Position numbers and translations under genes: made by a program. Below the pieces are notes generated by a model. It had not been told where the DNA came from. It saw only the letters and a program-made list of their open reading frames with translations, and did not search any database. DNA of 22,575 nucleotides from CAKQOE01 sp051892195 (GTDB taxonomy: Bacteria > Bacillota > Clostridia > Peptostreptococcales > Anaerovoracaceae). Where the stretch lies: the NCBI GenBank assembly GCA_051892195.1, contig JBJFFZ010000018.1:1-22575 (forward strand), in the 5' to 3' direction. How positions within the stretch are numbered: position 1 is the first letter of the stretch; each line of letters starts with the position of its first letter. Positions 7,789 to 14,511 of the stretch are shown one piece after another.

Positions 7789-8816
7789 CGGATTACTACG
7801 ATATTGCGGAGTTTACCCCCCTGAATGAGCTGGTGGAGCAGTATCCTGTGGTGGAGCTCTTTCTGGAAAATATGAATCTCGGGGAGCTTGACCGACGTCT
7901 GCCCCTGGCAGACGCCATGGAACGGGCGGACCAGGACTGGCTGGAGGAACTGGGCACCGACCCGGATGACGCCCTGCAGCAGCTGGCGGATTTTCTGTCA
8001 GGCCTTGCTTCTCCGGAGGATGTGATCACCCATCTTGACAGCATCACCATTGTGGGAGGCAGGGACAAAAGCGGCAATCCGGAAAACGTGGAGCTTACGG
8101 TCCGCAGCGGAGAGGTCCTCAGCATTGTGGGGCCTACGGGCTCGGGAAAAAGCCGCCTTCTCGGGGACATTGAGTGCATGGCCCAGGGAGATACCCCTAC
8201 CGGCCGCCGCATCAGGATCAACGGACAGTTTCCCGATGATGAGCTCCGCTATGAGCTGGAGGGCCATCTGGTGGCCCAGCTTTCCCAGAATATGAATTTT
8301 GTTATGGATCTCAGCGTCCGGGAATTTCTTGAAATGCATGCAGGAAGCCGGTTCTGCCAGGATCCGGAGGCCGTTGTGAGCCAGTGCTTTGCCTGCGCCA
8401 ACGAGCTGGCGGGGGAAAAGTTTACCGAAGATGTAAAAGTCACCCAGCTTTCCGGAGGACAGTCCCGGGCCCTGATGATTGCAGATACGGCCTTTATGAG
8501 CTCTTCGCCGGTGGTCCTGATTGACGAAATCGAAAATGCAGGCATCGACCGGAAGCAGGCCATCGACATTCTCACCCGAAACGACAAGATTGTCTTTATG
8601 TCCACCCACGATCCTCTGCTGGCTCTCAGCGCAGACCGGCGCATCGTCATAAAGAACGGCGGCATCGCAAAGGTTATCGAGACCTCGGAGGAAGAGCGGG
8701 AAAGCCAGGAAATCATCGAAAAGCTGGACAGCACCATCATGAAGATCCGGGGAATGCTTCGAACCGGTGAGGTGATCACGCCTCAGCGTCTGCAGGATAT
8801 GGAGGAACCGTCATGA
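7785..8816 (+). CDS. Soluble ABC-type ATPase with N-terminal helical domain
   Basis: A 343-residue ATPase with all ABC motifs: Walker A GPTGSGKS (116-123), signature LSGGQ (222-226), Walker B VVLIDEIE (243-250, catalytic Glu248) and switch His275. No transmembrane segment or permease partner is encoded nearby, so it is probably not a transporter subunit. Residues 1-75 form an extra domain (FTPLNELVEQYPVVELFLENM...) that resembles the DUF1858/ScdA_N helical fold found in redox and metal-related proteins; this match is by eye. ATG 7785 has GGAGGTGAAGG just upstream and overlaps the stop of the GTPase gene (ATGA). Its own stop overlaps the DUF364 start the same way. Translational coupling suggests the three products work together. 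Confidence 0.75.
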   Translation: MTDYYDIAEFTPLNELVEQYPVVELFLENMNLGELDRRLPLADAMERADQDWLEELGTDPDDALQQLADFLSGLASPEDVITHLDSITIVGGRDKSGNPENVELTVRSGEVLSIVGPTGSGKSRLLGDIECMAQGDTPTGRRIRINGQFPDDELRYELEGHLVAQLSQNMNFVMDLSVREFLEMHAGSRFCQDPEAVVSQCFACANELAGEKFTEDVKVTQLSGGQSRALMIADTAFMSSSPVVLIDEIENAGIDRKQAIDILTRNDKIVFMSTHDPLLALSADRRIVIKNGGIAKVIETSEEERESQEIIEKLDSTIMKIRGMLRTGEVITPQRLQDMEEPS

Positions 8817-9604
8817 AACCATTATATGATGCCCTGATCGAGGGAATCCCCGAAGATCTGCTGGCAGATGATGTATATACGACCCATTACGGGGTGATTG
8901 TGAAGTGTCAGGGAAATGCCGGAATTGCGGAATTCCGGGACGAATACGACACCAGACCGGCCCTTCAGCCGGACAGGCTTCCGGGGACGCCCCTGCGGGA
9001 GCTTGCATCCCTGATCCGCTCCTGGAATATCAGCGAAGCGGCTATCGGCCACGCAGCCATGAATGCCTATTACAATTCCCCTGCATTGGCAGCCGCCAAT
9101 GGACTGGCCCTGACGGACAGCCTCCATTCCGAGGACCGGAATGCAGACCCGTTTATCACATACCAGAAAGCGGTCCGGGGGAAAAAAGTGGTGGTGGTAG
9201 GGCACTTTCCGTACCTGGAACAGCTGTTTAAGCCGGTGTGCGACCTGCACATCATAGAAAATGTCCCGTATCTGGGGGACTATCCGGAGCATGCGGCAGA
9301 ATACCTGATTCCGGGCAGCGATTTTGTATTTATCGGCGCTCTGACCTTTATCGACAAGCGGCTTCCGAGGCTGCTGGAGCTGGCAAAAGGGGCCTTTGTC
9401 GGGATTGTGGGACCGGTGACCACACTGGCCCCTGTCCTTTTTGACTACGGCGTAGACGAGCTGGACGGATTTGTAGTCAAGGATTCTTCCATTATCGAAG
9501 GTCTGTTTAAAGGACAGCGCTCCGGAAAAATATATTCCTCCGGACAGAAGGTGAGCCTGCGGAAGCAGGAATACGAGGATTTCTGTGCCGGGAAGGCACG
9601 GTAG
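8813..9604 (+). CDS. DUF4213/DUF364 protein, putative heavy-metal chelation
   Basis: A 263-residue protein of the DUF364 family. The N-terminal half (about 1-95) fits the enolase-N-like DUF4213 domain, with the conserved IGHAAMNAYYNS block at 78-89. The C-terminal half is a Rossmann-like DUF364 domain with VVVVGHFPYLEQL (126-138), FVFIGALTFIDKRLPRLLELAK (171-192, in pieces) and GPVTTLAPVLFDYGVDELDGF. The family is labelled putative heavy-metal chelation in domain databases; no reaction is established that I know of. It starts inside the stop of the ABC ATPase gene (ATGA overlap at 8813-8816). It is followed after 8 bases by queC. A small hairpin, GTGCC-GGGAA-GGCAC, lies at its 3' end. Confidence 0.82.
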   Translation: MKPLYDALIEGIPEDLLADDVYTTHYGVIVKCQGNAGIAEFRDEYDTRPALQPDRLPGTPLRELASLIRSWNISEAAIGHAAMNAYYNSPALAAANGLALTDSLHSEDRNADPFITYQKAVRGKKVVVVGHFPYLEQLFKPVCDLHIIENVPYLGDYPEHAAEYLIPGSDFVFIGALTFIDKRLPRLLELAKGAFVGIVGPVTTLAPVLFDYGVDELDGFVVKDSSIIEGLFKGQRSGKIYSSGQKVSLRKQEYEDFCAGKAR

Positions 9605-9612
9605 GAAAGGAG

Positions 9613-10320
9613 ATGACAGCAGAGAAGATGAAAGCTCTGGTTCTTTCCAGCGGAGGCGTGGACAGCTCCACCTGTCTGGGCCTTGCGGTAAAAAAATTCG
9701 GAAAAGAAAATGTGATTTCCCTGTCCATTGCCTACGGACAGAAGCACGACAGAGAAATCCAGGCGGCAGACCAGGTTGCTGCGTATTACGGGGTGGAGCA
9801 TCTGTACCTGGACCTGGCGCCTATTTTTCAGTACAGCAACTGTTCCCTGCTGAAGCAGTCGGATCAGGAGATTCCCCACGAATCCTACGCAGAGCAGATT
9901 GAAAAGACAGACGGAAAGCCGGTGGACACCTATGTGCCCTTCCGCAACGGTCTGTTTCTTTCTTCGGCAGCCAGCATCGCCCTCTCGAAGGGCTGCAGCG
10001 TGATCTATTACGGCGCCCACAGCGACGATGCGGCAGGAAGCGCTTACCCGGACTGCAGCAGCAGCTTCAATCAGGCCATGGGCGATGCAATCCGCATCGG
10101 CAGCGGGCAGCAGCTCACCATCGAGGCGCCTTTTGTGGATATGACAAAAGCAGATGTGGTGAAGCTGGGCCTTTCGCTGGGAGTTCCCTATGAGCTGACC
10201 TGGAGCTGCTACGAGGGCGGCGCGGAGCCCTGCGGCACCTGCGGCACCTGCATTGACCGGGCAAAAGCCTTTGCAGTCAACGGCGTAGAGGACCCTGCCC
10301 TGAAGAGACAGCCCCGGTAG
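9613..10320 (+). CDS. queC: 7-cyano-7-deazaguanine synthase (preQ0 synthase)
   Basis: A 235-residue PP-loop ATPase that converts 7-carboxy-7-deazaguanine and ammonia to preQ0, the precursor of the tRNA wobble base queuosine. The PP-loop motif SSGGVDSST is at 12-20. The C terminus has the four zinc-binding cysteines C199, C207, C210 and C213 (WSCYEGGAEPCGTCGTC). Start choice is uncertain. ATG 9613 has AGGA 6 bases upstream but GGAG directly abutting it. ATG 9628 gives the usual family N terminus (MKALVLSSGG), but its SD would be 15 bases away. No queD, queE, queF or preQ1 riboswitch is present. It is the last gene of the long run; a hairpin spans its stop codon. Confidence 0.93.
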   Translation: MTAEKMKALVLSSGGVDSSTCLGLAVKKFGKENVISLSIAYGQKHDREIQAADQVAAYYGVEHLYLDLAPIFQYSNCSLLKQSDQEIPHESYAEQIEKTDGKPVDTYVPFRNGLFLSSAASIALSKGCSVIYYGAHSDDAAGSAYPDCSSSFNQAMGDAIRIGSGQQLTIEAPFVDMTKADVVKLGLSLGVPYELTWSCYEGGAEPCGTCGTCIDRAKAFAVNGVEDPALKRQPR

Positions 10321-10347
10321 GGGCTGAAGGGGGCCGGCGGGCCGGCC
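10309..10347 (+). repeat. Two tandem GC-rich hairpins at the queC 3' end
   Basis: The first is CAGCCCC-GGTA-GGGGCTG (10309-10326), spanning the queC stop codon at 10318-10320. The second is GGCCGGC-GG-GCCGGCC (10332-10347). Neither is followed by a T run. They precede the true terminator at 10389. They may protect the mRNA 3' end or cause pausing. Confidence 0.55.
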
Positions 10348-10388
10348 GCAGACCCTATCCGAAAGGAAAAAATATCAGGGAAAGAAAT

Positions 10389-10416
10389 AAAAACGCCTTG
10401 CAATATAGGCGTTTTT
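10389..10416 (+). terminator. Terminator of the ddh-queC run
   Basis: AAAAACGCC (10389-10397) pairs with GGCGTTTTT (10408-10416) around a 10-base loop. The A run on one side and T run on the other make it nearly symmetric. The loop contains the -35 of the rpsB promoter. Confidence 0.75.
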
Positions 10417-10426
10417 GTTGTATCAT
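10398..10426 (+). promoter_or_regulatory. rpsB promoter, nested in the upstream terminator
   Basis: -35 TTGCAA (10398-10403) and -10 TATCAT (10421-10426) are separated by exactly 17 bases. The -35 lies in the loop of the terminator hairpin at 10389-10416, and the spacer holds the 3' arm of the stem. Transcription would start near 10433, giving a leader of about 120 bases. Confidence 0.7.
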
Positions 10427-10551
10427 ATTTCAGCGTGCGATTTTGCGCGCTAAATTCACACGTTCCGAGACCCGGCAGCGGTTCCCCAGTTTTACTGCGG
10501 CTTATGACGGGGATGAGCGGGACGGAGGTAACAAAACCAGGAGGAATGAAA
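10427..10551 (+). promoter_or_regulatory. rpsB 5' leader, possible S2 autoregulatory region
   Basis: An untranslated stretch of about 120 bases precedes rpsB. It contains a hairpin AGCGTGC-GATTTT-GCGCGCT (10432-10451, one wobble pair) and a weak GCAG/CTGC pairing (10475-10498). It ends with AGGAGG (10539-10544), 7 bases before the rpsB ATG. rpsB leaders are often feedback-controlled by S2, but I cannot match this one to a known leader family. The hairpin also includes the expected transcription start. The in-frame ATG codons upstream (10504, 10513, 10546) lack better ribosome sites. Confidence 0.35.
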
Positions 10552-11304
10552 ATGGCAGTTATTTCAATGAAACAGTTACTCGAAGCAGGTGTTCATTTCG
10601 GACATCAGACAAGAAGATGGAACCCTAAGATGGCTCCTTACATCTTCACAGAAAGAAACGGCATCTACATCATCGACCTTCAGAAGACCGTAAAGAAGAT
10701 CGAAGAAGCTTACAACTTCATGATGGAAGTTGCAGCAACAGGCAGACCGGTTCTCTTCGTAGGAACAAAGAAGCAGGCTCACGCAGCAATCAAGGAAGAA
10801 GCTGAAAGATGCGAAATGTTCTACGTGAACGAAAGATGGCTGGGCGGCATGCTCACAAACTACAAGACCATCGCCAAGAGAATCAAGAAGCTCAACGACA
10901 TCAAGACCATGGAAGAGGACGGAACTTTTGAAGCCCTCACAAAGAAGGAAGTTCTCAAGCTCAGAGCCGAAGCAGAAAAGCTCGAAAAGTACCTGGGCGG
11001 CATCAAGGACATGAAGGGTATGCCTGCAGCAATGTTCGTAGTAGACCCTAAGAAGGAAAAGATCGCCGTTAAGGAAGCAAAGATCCTCGGTATCCCAGTT
11101 GTAGGTATCGTTGATACAAACTGCGACCCGGATGATGTTGACTATGTAATCCCTGCAAACGACGATGCAATCAGAGCCGTAAGACTCATTGCAGGCAAGA
11201 TGGCTGACGCCATCATCGAAGGCCGTCAGGGCGAATCAAACACAGAAGCACCGGCAGCAGAAGAAGAAGCTCCTGCAGAAGAAGAAACAGCTTCTGAAGA
11301 ATAA
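10552..11304 (+). CDS. rpsB: 30S ribosomal protein S2
   Basis: A 250-residue small-subunit protein. It begins MAVISMKQLLEAGVHFGHQTRRWNPKM in pieces typical of S2, with YIFTERNGIYIIDLQKT and RWLGGMLTN as family signatures. The last 24 residues are an acidic Glu/Ala/Pro-rich tail, a variable extension. ATG 10552 has a full AGGAGG 7 bases upstream. Upstream in-frame codons belong to the leader. Codon use is strongly skewed: arginine is mostly AGA and leucine mostly CTC, unlike the CGG/CTG-rich neighbours, as expected for a very highly expressed gene. tsf follows after 85 bases. Confidence 0.98.
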   Translation: MAVISMKQLLEAGVHFGHQTRRWNPKMAPYIFTERNGIYIIDLQKTVKKIEEAYNFMMEVAATGRPVLFVGTKKQAHAAIKEEAERCEMFYVNERWLGGMLTNYKTIAKRIKKLNDIKTMEEDGTFEALTKKEVLKLRAEAEKLEKYLGGIKDMKGMPAAMFVVDPKKEKIAVKEAKILGIPVVGIVDTNCDPDDVDYVIPANDDAIRAVRLIAGKMADAIIEGRQGESNTEAPAAEEEAPAEEETASEE

Positions 11305-11320
11305 TCACGAACGATTCAGT

Positions 11321-11346
11321 CTGCCGGGCAGCAGCGCCCTGCGCTG
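11321..11346 (+). other. Small hairpins between rpsB and tsf
   Basis: CTGCC-G-GGCAG (11321-11331) and CAGCGC-CCT-GCGCTG (11332-11346) sit side by side in the rpsB-tsf gap with no T run. They could be a processing site or partial attenuator that tunes the tsf level relative to rpsB. This is inference only. Confidence 0.4.
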
Positions 11347-11389
11347 ACGTCCGGAGGCTGTAAAGATAAACAAAAAGGAGGAACAACCA

Positions 11390-12322
11390 ATGGCAGTAAC
11401 AGCAGCTATGGTAAAAGAGCTCCGCGAAATGACCGGAGCAGGTATGATGGACTGCAAGAAGGCTCTCGTTGAGACAGACGGCGACATGGAAAAGGCAGTT
11501 GACGTTCTCAGAGAAAAGGGTCTTTCAAAGGCAGCAAAGAAGGCTGGCAGAATCGCAGCAGAAGGTCTCGTAAGCATTGCATTCAATGACGATGCAACAG
11601 AGGCTGCCGTAATCGAAGTAAACTCAGAAACTGACTTCTGCGCAAAGAACGCAGAGTTCGTCGGTTTTGTTGAAAACCTCACACAGCTGGCCCTCACAGG
11701 CGGTGCGGCTGATATGGACGCTTTCATGGCTCTCGAGTATCAGGAAGGCGGCACAGTTCAGGAAGCTCTCACAAACAAGATCTCTACCATCGGTGAGAAC
11801 ATGAACATCAGAAGATTCCAGAAGGTTGCAGTTCCTGGAACAAAGAACGTAGGTTATATCCACGGCGCAGGCAAGATCGCTGTTGTTGTTACTCTTAAGA
11901 CAGACGCATCTGCAGAAGAAGTTGCAGAGGTTGGTAAGGACGTAGCAATGCAGGTTGCTTCCATGAATCCTAAGTATGTAAGCACAAAGGACGTAGATGC
12001 AGAGTTCATGGAAAGCGAAAAGGCAATCCTTCTTCAGCAGGCACTCAACGAAAACGCAGAATTACCAAAGCCAAAGCCTGCAGAAATCGTTGAAAAGATG
12101 GTAACTGGCCGTCTCAACAAGGAAATGAAGGAAATCTGCCTCCTGAGCCAGCCATTCGTAAAGAACGGCGACTTCACTGTAGAACAGTACGTTGCAGACT
12201 GTGCAAAGAAGATCGGCAAGTCCATCGAAGTTGCAGGCATGCTCCGTTACGAAGTAGGCGAAGGCATCGAAAAGAAGGAAGAAAACTTCGCAGAAGAAGT
12301 AGCAAAGCAGATGGGCAAATAG
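11390..12322 (+). CDS. tsf: Translation elongation factor Ts
   Basis: A 310-residue nucleotide-exchange factor that releases GDP from EF-Tu. The N-terminal UBA-like domain begins AVTAAMVKELREMTGAGMMDCKKAL, the classic EF-Ts signature in pieces, followed by the core motif VNSETDFCAKN. AAAGGAGG lies a suitable distance before ATG 11390. It is the second gene of the rpsB-tsf operon, the usual bacterial order, and shares the same AGA/CTC codon bias. A terminator is 85 bases downstream. Confidence 0.98.
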   Translation: MAVTAAMVKELREMTGAGMMDCKKALVETDGDMEKAVDVLREKGLSKAAKKAGRIAAEGLVSIAFNDDATEAAVIEVNSETDFCAKNAEFVGFVENLTQLALTGGAADMDAFMALEYQEGGTVQEALTNKISTIGENMNIRRFQKVAVPGTKNVGYIHGAGKIAVVVTLKTDASAEEVAEVGKDVAMQVASMNPKYVSTKDVDAEFMESEKAILLQQALNENAELPKPKPAEIVEKMVTGRLNKEMKEICLLSQPFVKNGDFTVEQYVADCAKKIGKSIEVAGMLRYEVGEGIEKKEENFAEEVAKQMGK

Positions 12323-12406
12323 TCCCAGAGATCTGCAGTTTTTTAAACGCATGATTTTCCGGAAACGGAAATGAATCATAATCAAATTCACGAACAACGA
12401 ACAGAT

Positions 12407-12449
12407 AATCGCCGGAAGGAAGTGCAGATCCTGCCGGCGATTCTTTTTG
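12407..12449 (+). terminator. Terminator of rpsB-tsf
   Basis: AATCGCCGG (12407-12415) pairs with CCGGCGATT (12434-12442). AGGA and TCCT extend the stem inside after single-base bulges. It is followed by TTCTTTTTG. Confidence 0.88.
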
Positions 12450-12471
12450 TGTATATTCCGGGCCCGATCTG

Positions 12472-12480
12472 TGATATAAT
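12472..12480 (+). promoter_or_regulatory. hisS promoter (extended -10)
   Basis: TGATATAAT is a perfect extended -10 (TGn plus TATAAT at 12475-12480). No good -35 is present at 17 bases (TATATT at 12452). It begins only about 25 bases after the rpsB-tsf terminator. Confidence 0.68.
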
Positions 12481-12595
12481 TCGAAGGATTGAGGAAATCA
12501 GCCCCTCCGGGGCTGCAGGATAGATTACAGAGGACCATGTTCTGCCGCGGCTGCGGCAGGGACATAGAAGACATAGAAGAAGGAGAAACAGATTT
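12481..12595 (+). promoter_or_regulatory. hisS 5' leader with two hairpins
   Basis: The leader of about 110 bases has hairpin CAGCCCC-TCC-GGGGCTG (12499-12515) and hairpin CTGCCGC-GGCT-GCGGCAG (12542-12559). A 9-base direct repeat GACATAGAA follows twice (12561-12578), then AGGAG (12581-12585), 10 bases before the hisS ATG. No T-box sequence (AGGGTGGNACCGCG) or T-run attenuator is seen, so this is not a T-box leader. Confidence 0.45.
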
Positions 12596-13858
12596 ATGGC
12601 ATTTATTAAGATTCCGGTAAAGGGTATGGCGGATATGCTTCCTGCTGATATGCGGCTGAGAGAGCACGTTCTCGGAATGATCAAGGAAACCTATGCAAAG
12701 TACGGATTTATGCAGATCGAGACACCCATGATGGAACACATCGAAAACCTGACCTCCAAGCAGGGGGGCGACAACGAAAAGCTGATTTTCAAGGTAATGA
12801 AGCGGGGCAGAGATCTGGAAAAGGCTATTGCCGCCGGAAACCACGAATACGCAGACAACGGCATGCGCTACGACCTGACGGTTCCTCTGGCGAGATTTTA
12901 CGCAAACAACCGGGAGCAGCTTCCTTCTCCGTTTAAATCCCTGCAGATCGGCAGTGTGTGGAGAGCGGACAATCCCCAGAAGGGCAGATTCAGACAGTTT
13001 ACCCAGTGCGACATCGATATTTTAGGGGATGATTCCAACCTGGCGGAGATCGAGCTGATTACGGCCACCTGCGATATGCTGACAAAGATCTTTGCGGAAG
13101 CGGGGATCAGGGACTTTACCATCCACATCAATGACCGGCAGATCCTCTTTGCCATTGCCATGCAGGCGGGCTTTACGGAGGAGCAGGTTCCTTCCGTGCT
13201 GATCACGCTGGACAAGTATGACAAGATCGGCCTTGAAGGCATCGAAAAGGAGCTGCTGGAAAACGGATATCCGGAGGATGTGGTAAAGAGGTATCTCAGC
13301 ATTTACGACGGCACGGAGGCAGTGAGCGCAGCGGAGTTCTGCAGCCGCATCGACAGCCGGTTCCTGAGCCCGGAGGCTGCCGCAGGCATTCAGGAGATCA
13401 TTGACTGTGCGGAGGAAATGACCGCAGAAAGCGTGTCCGTCATGTTTGACCCGACCCTGGTGCGGGGCATGGGGTATTATACCGGTCCGATCTTTGAGAT
13501 CACCCTGGACGAATACAGCTTCTCCGTTGCCGGAGGGGGCCGTTACGACAAGATGATCGGAAAGTTCAGCGGACAGGATGTCAGCGCCAGCGGATTTTCC
13601 ATCGGCTTTGAGCGGATCATCACCATTCTGCGGGACAAGCTTGCAGACGGCCTGAAGATCAGCGGGGACAATCTGGCCATTCTTGTGGAGAAGGGCGCCG
13701 ATATGGAGAAGAAGAAGGCGGTGTTTGCAGAGGCAAAGGAGCTGCGGGCTGCAGGAAAGACCGTAAGCATTCAGCCTATGAAGAAAAATGTGAAGCAGCA
13801 GATTCTGAAGCTTGAGGCAGAGGGCTTTACCGAGTTCAAAAAGGTCTACAGGGACTGA
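12596..13858 (+). CDS. hisS: Histidine-tRNA ligase
   Basis: A 420-residue class II aminoacyl-tRNA synthetase that charges tRNA-His. It begins with the KGMADMLPADM block (family usual KGTQDILP). Motif 2 is around VWRADNPQKGRFRQFTQCDIDIL (about residues 122-144, in pieces). The histidine-specific LVRGMGYYTG lies near 287-296, and motif 3 is SGFSIGFERI. The C-terminal anticodon-binding domain covers roughly 335-420 and ends with a normal length for the family. It has its own promoter and terminator. It carries QFTQCDIDILG where many HisRS have QFDIDIIG-type text, a variant seen by eye and probably not functional. Confidence 0.95.
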   Translation: MAFIKIPVKGMADMLPADMRLREHVLGMIKETYAKYGFMQIETPMMEHIENLTSKQGGDNEKLIFKVMKRGRDLEKAIAAGNHEYADNGMRYDLTVPLARFYANNREQLPSPFKSLQIGSVWRADNPQKGRFRQFTQCDIDILGDDSNLAEIELITATCDMLTKIFAEAGIRDFTIHINDRQILFAIAMQAGFTEEQVPSVLITLDKYDKIGLEGIEKELLENGYPEDVVKRYLSIYDGTEAVSAAEFCSRIDSRFLSPEAAAGIQEIIDCAEEMTAESVSVMFDPTLVRGMGYYTGPIFEITLDEYSFSVAGGGRYDKMIGKFSGQDVSASGFSIGFERIITILRDKLADGLKISGDNLAILVEKGADMEKKKAVFAEAKELRAAGKTVSIQPMKKNVKQQILKLEAEGFTEFKKVYRD

Positions 13859-13893
13859 GAAAGAAGCATCAGAAAATGAATTCCCTGCATGGG

Positions 13894-13910
13894 CATCTGC
13901 CAGGCAGATG
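13894..13910 (+). repeat. 17-bp perfect palindrome downstream of hisS
   Basis: CATCTGCC-A-GGCAGATG is an 8-1-8 inverted repeat in the gap between the hisS stop and its terminator. It has no T run. It shares the central TGCCAGGCA with the ddh leader palindrome at 3168-3184. Confidence 0.6.
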
Positions 13911-13923
13911 AAACAGAGTATTT

Positions 13924-13973
13924 TCCCTGAAAGAGTTTGTCTCCGGGAGACATTCTTTTTCAGGGATTTTTTT
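13924..13973 (+). terminator. hisS terminator with nested hairpin
   Basis: TCCCTGAAAGAG (13924-13935) pairs with CTTTTTCAGGGA (13955-13966). An inner hairpin TGTCTCC/GGGAGACA lies in the loop, and seven T follow. Confidence 0.9.
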
Positions 13974-13986
13974 GCTTCAAAGTAAA

Positions 13987-14003
13987 ATGAAAATGATTTT
14001 CAT
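13987..14003 (+). promoter_or_regulatory. Fur-family operator 1
   Basis: ATGAAAATGATTTTCAT is a perfect 8-1-8 palindrome. Its core TGAAAATGATTTTCA matches the 7-1-7 layout of Fur/Zur/PerR boxes. It lies directly upstream of the -35 at 14005. Confidence 0.8.
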
Positions 14004-14004
14004 A

Positions 14005-14033
14005 TTGACCCCGGCAGAGGAGATGGATATAAT
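14005..14033 (+). promoter_or_regulatory. Promoter of the zur-znuACB operon
   Basis: -35 TTGACC (14005-14010) and -10 TATAAT (14028-14033) are 17 bases apart, a near-consensus promoter. It is flanked closely by two Fur-type boxes, so bound repressor would block it. Confidence 0.88.
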
Positions 14034-14034
14034 A

Positions 14035-14049
14035 TGAAAATGGTTTTCA
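14035..14049 (+). promoter_or_regulatory. Fur-family operator 2
   Basis: TGAAAATGGTTTTCA differs from operator 1 by one base. It begins 1 base after the -10 and covers the expected transcription start. The two boxes are 47 bases apart start to start. Confidence 0.8.
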
Positions 14050-14070
14050 AATTGGAAAGGAGGCAGCGCA

Positions 14071-14511
14071 ATGGTAAAGAAAGCGACCTATCAGACAAAG
14101 CAGATGGGAGAAATGCTGGGTTATCTGAAATCCGTGCAGGGAAGCCATGTGACTGTACACGATATAAAGAATTATTTTGAGGAGAAGGGCATTCATGTGG
14201 GAATGACCACCATCTACCGCCATCTGGAGCGGATGGTCAACGAGGGCATTGTTGCAAAGTACGTGCTGGACGGAAACAGCAGCGCCTGCTTTGAGTATCT
14301 TGGGACGAAGCAGCATGGGGACGGTCAGCTTTGCTTTCACTGCAAGTGCGAGTCCTGCGGAAAGCTGCTGCATGTTCAGTGTCAGGAGCTGTCCGGTCTG
14401 GGAAATCATCTGCTGGCGGGCCACGGCTTTCAGATGAATTCCATGCGGACCGTCTTTTACGGGGTCTGTGAGGAATGTCGGAACGCAGCCGCAGAGGAGG
14501 TTCACGTATGA
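14071..14511 (+). CDS. Fur-family metal-responsive repressor (Zur-like)
   Basis: A 146-residue Fur-superfamily regulator. The N-terminal winged helix (about 1-80) includes the recognition region GMTTIYRHLERM (44-55). The C-terminal dimer domain has structural zinc cysteines as two CxxC pairs, C93/C96 and C133/C136. Further possible regulatory ligands are H82, C88, H90, C91 and C104. It heads an operon with a metal ABC importer, and two 7-1-7 boxes bracket its promoter, so it probably represses itself and the importer when metal is plentiful. GGAGG precedes the ATG. Zinc specificity (Zur) is inferred from the znu-type neighbours; manganese or iron sensing cannot be excluded, so no symbol is given. 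Confidence 0.88.
   Translation: MVKKATYQTKQMGEMLGYLKSVQGSHVTVHDIKNYFEEKGIHVGMTTIYRHLERMVNEGIVAKYVLDGNSSACFEYLGTKQHGDGQLCFHCKCESCGKLLHVQCQELSGLGNHLLAGHGFQMNSMRTVFYGVCEECRNAAAEEVHV

Noticed and set aside
9613..10320. preQ1 riboswitch controlling queC
   Set aside because: Only 8 bases separate queC from the gene before it, and no such structure is seen.
12481..12595. T-box riboswitch upstream of hisS
   Set aside because: The leader is too short and lacks the conserved T-box sequence and an attenuator terminator.
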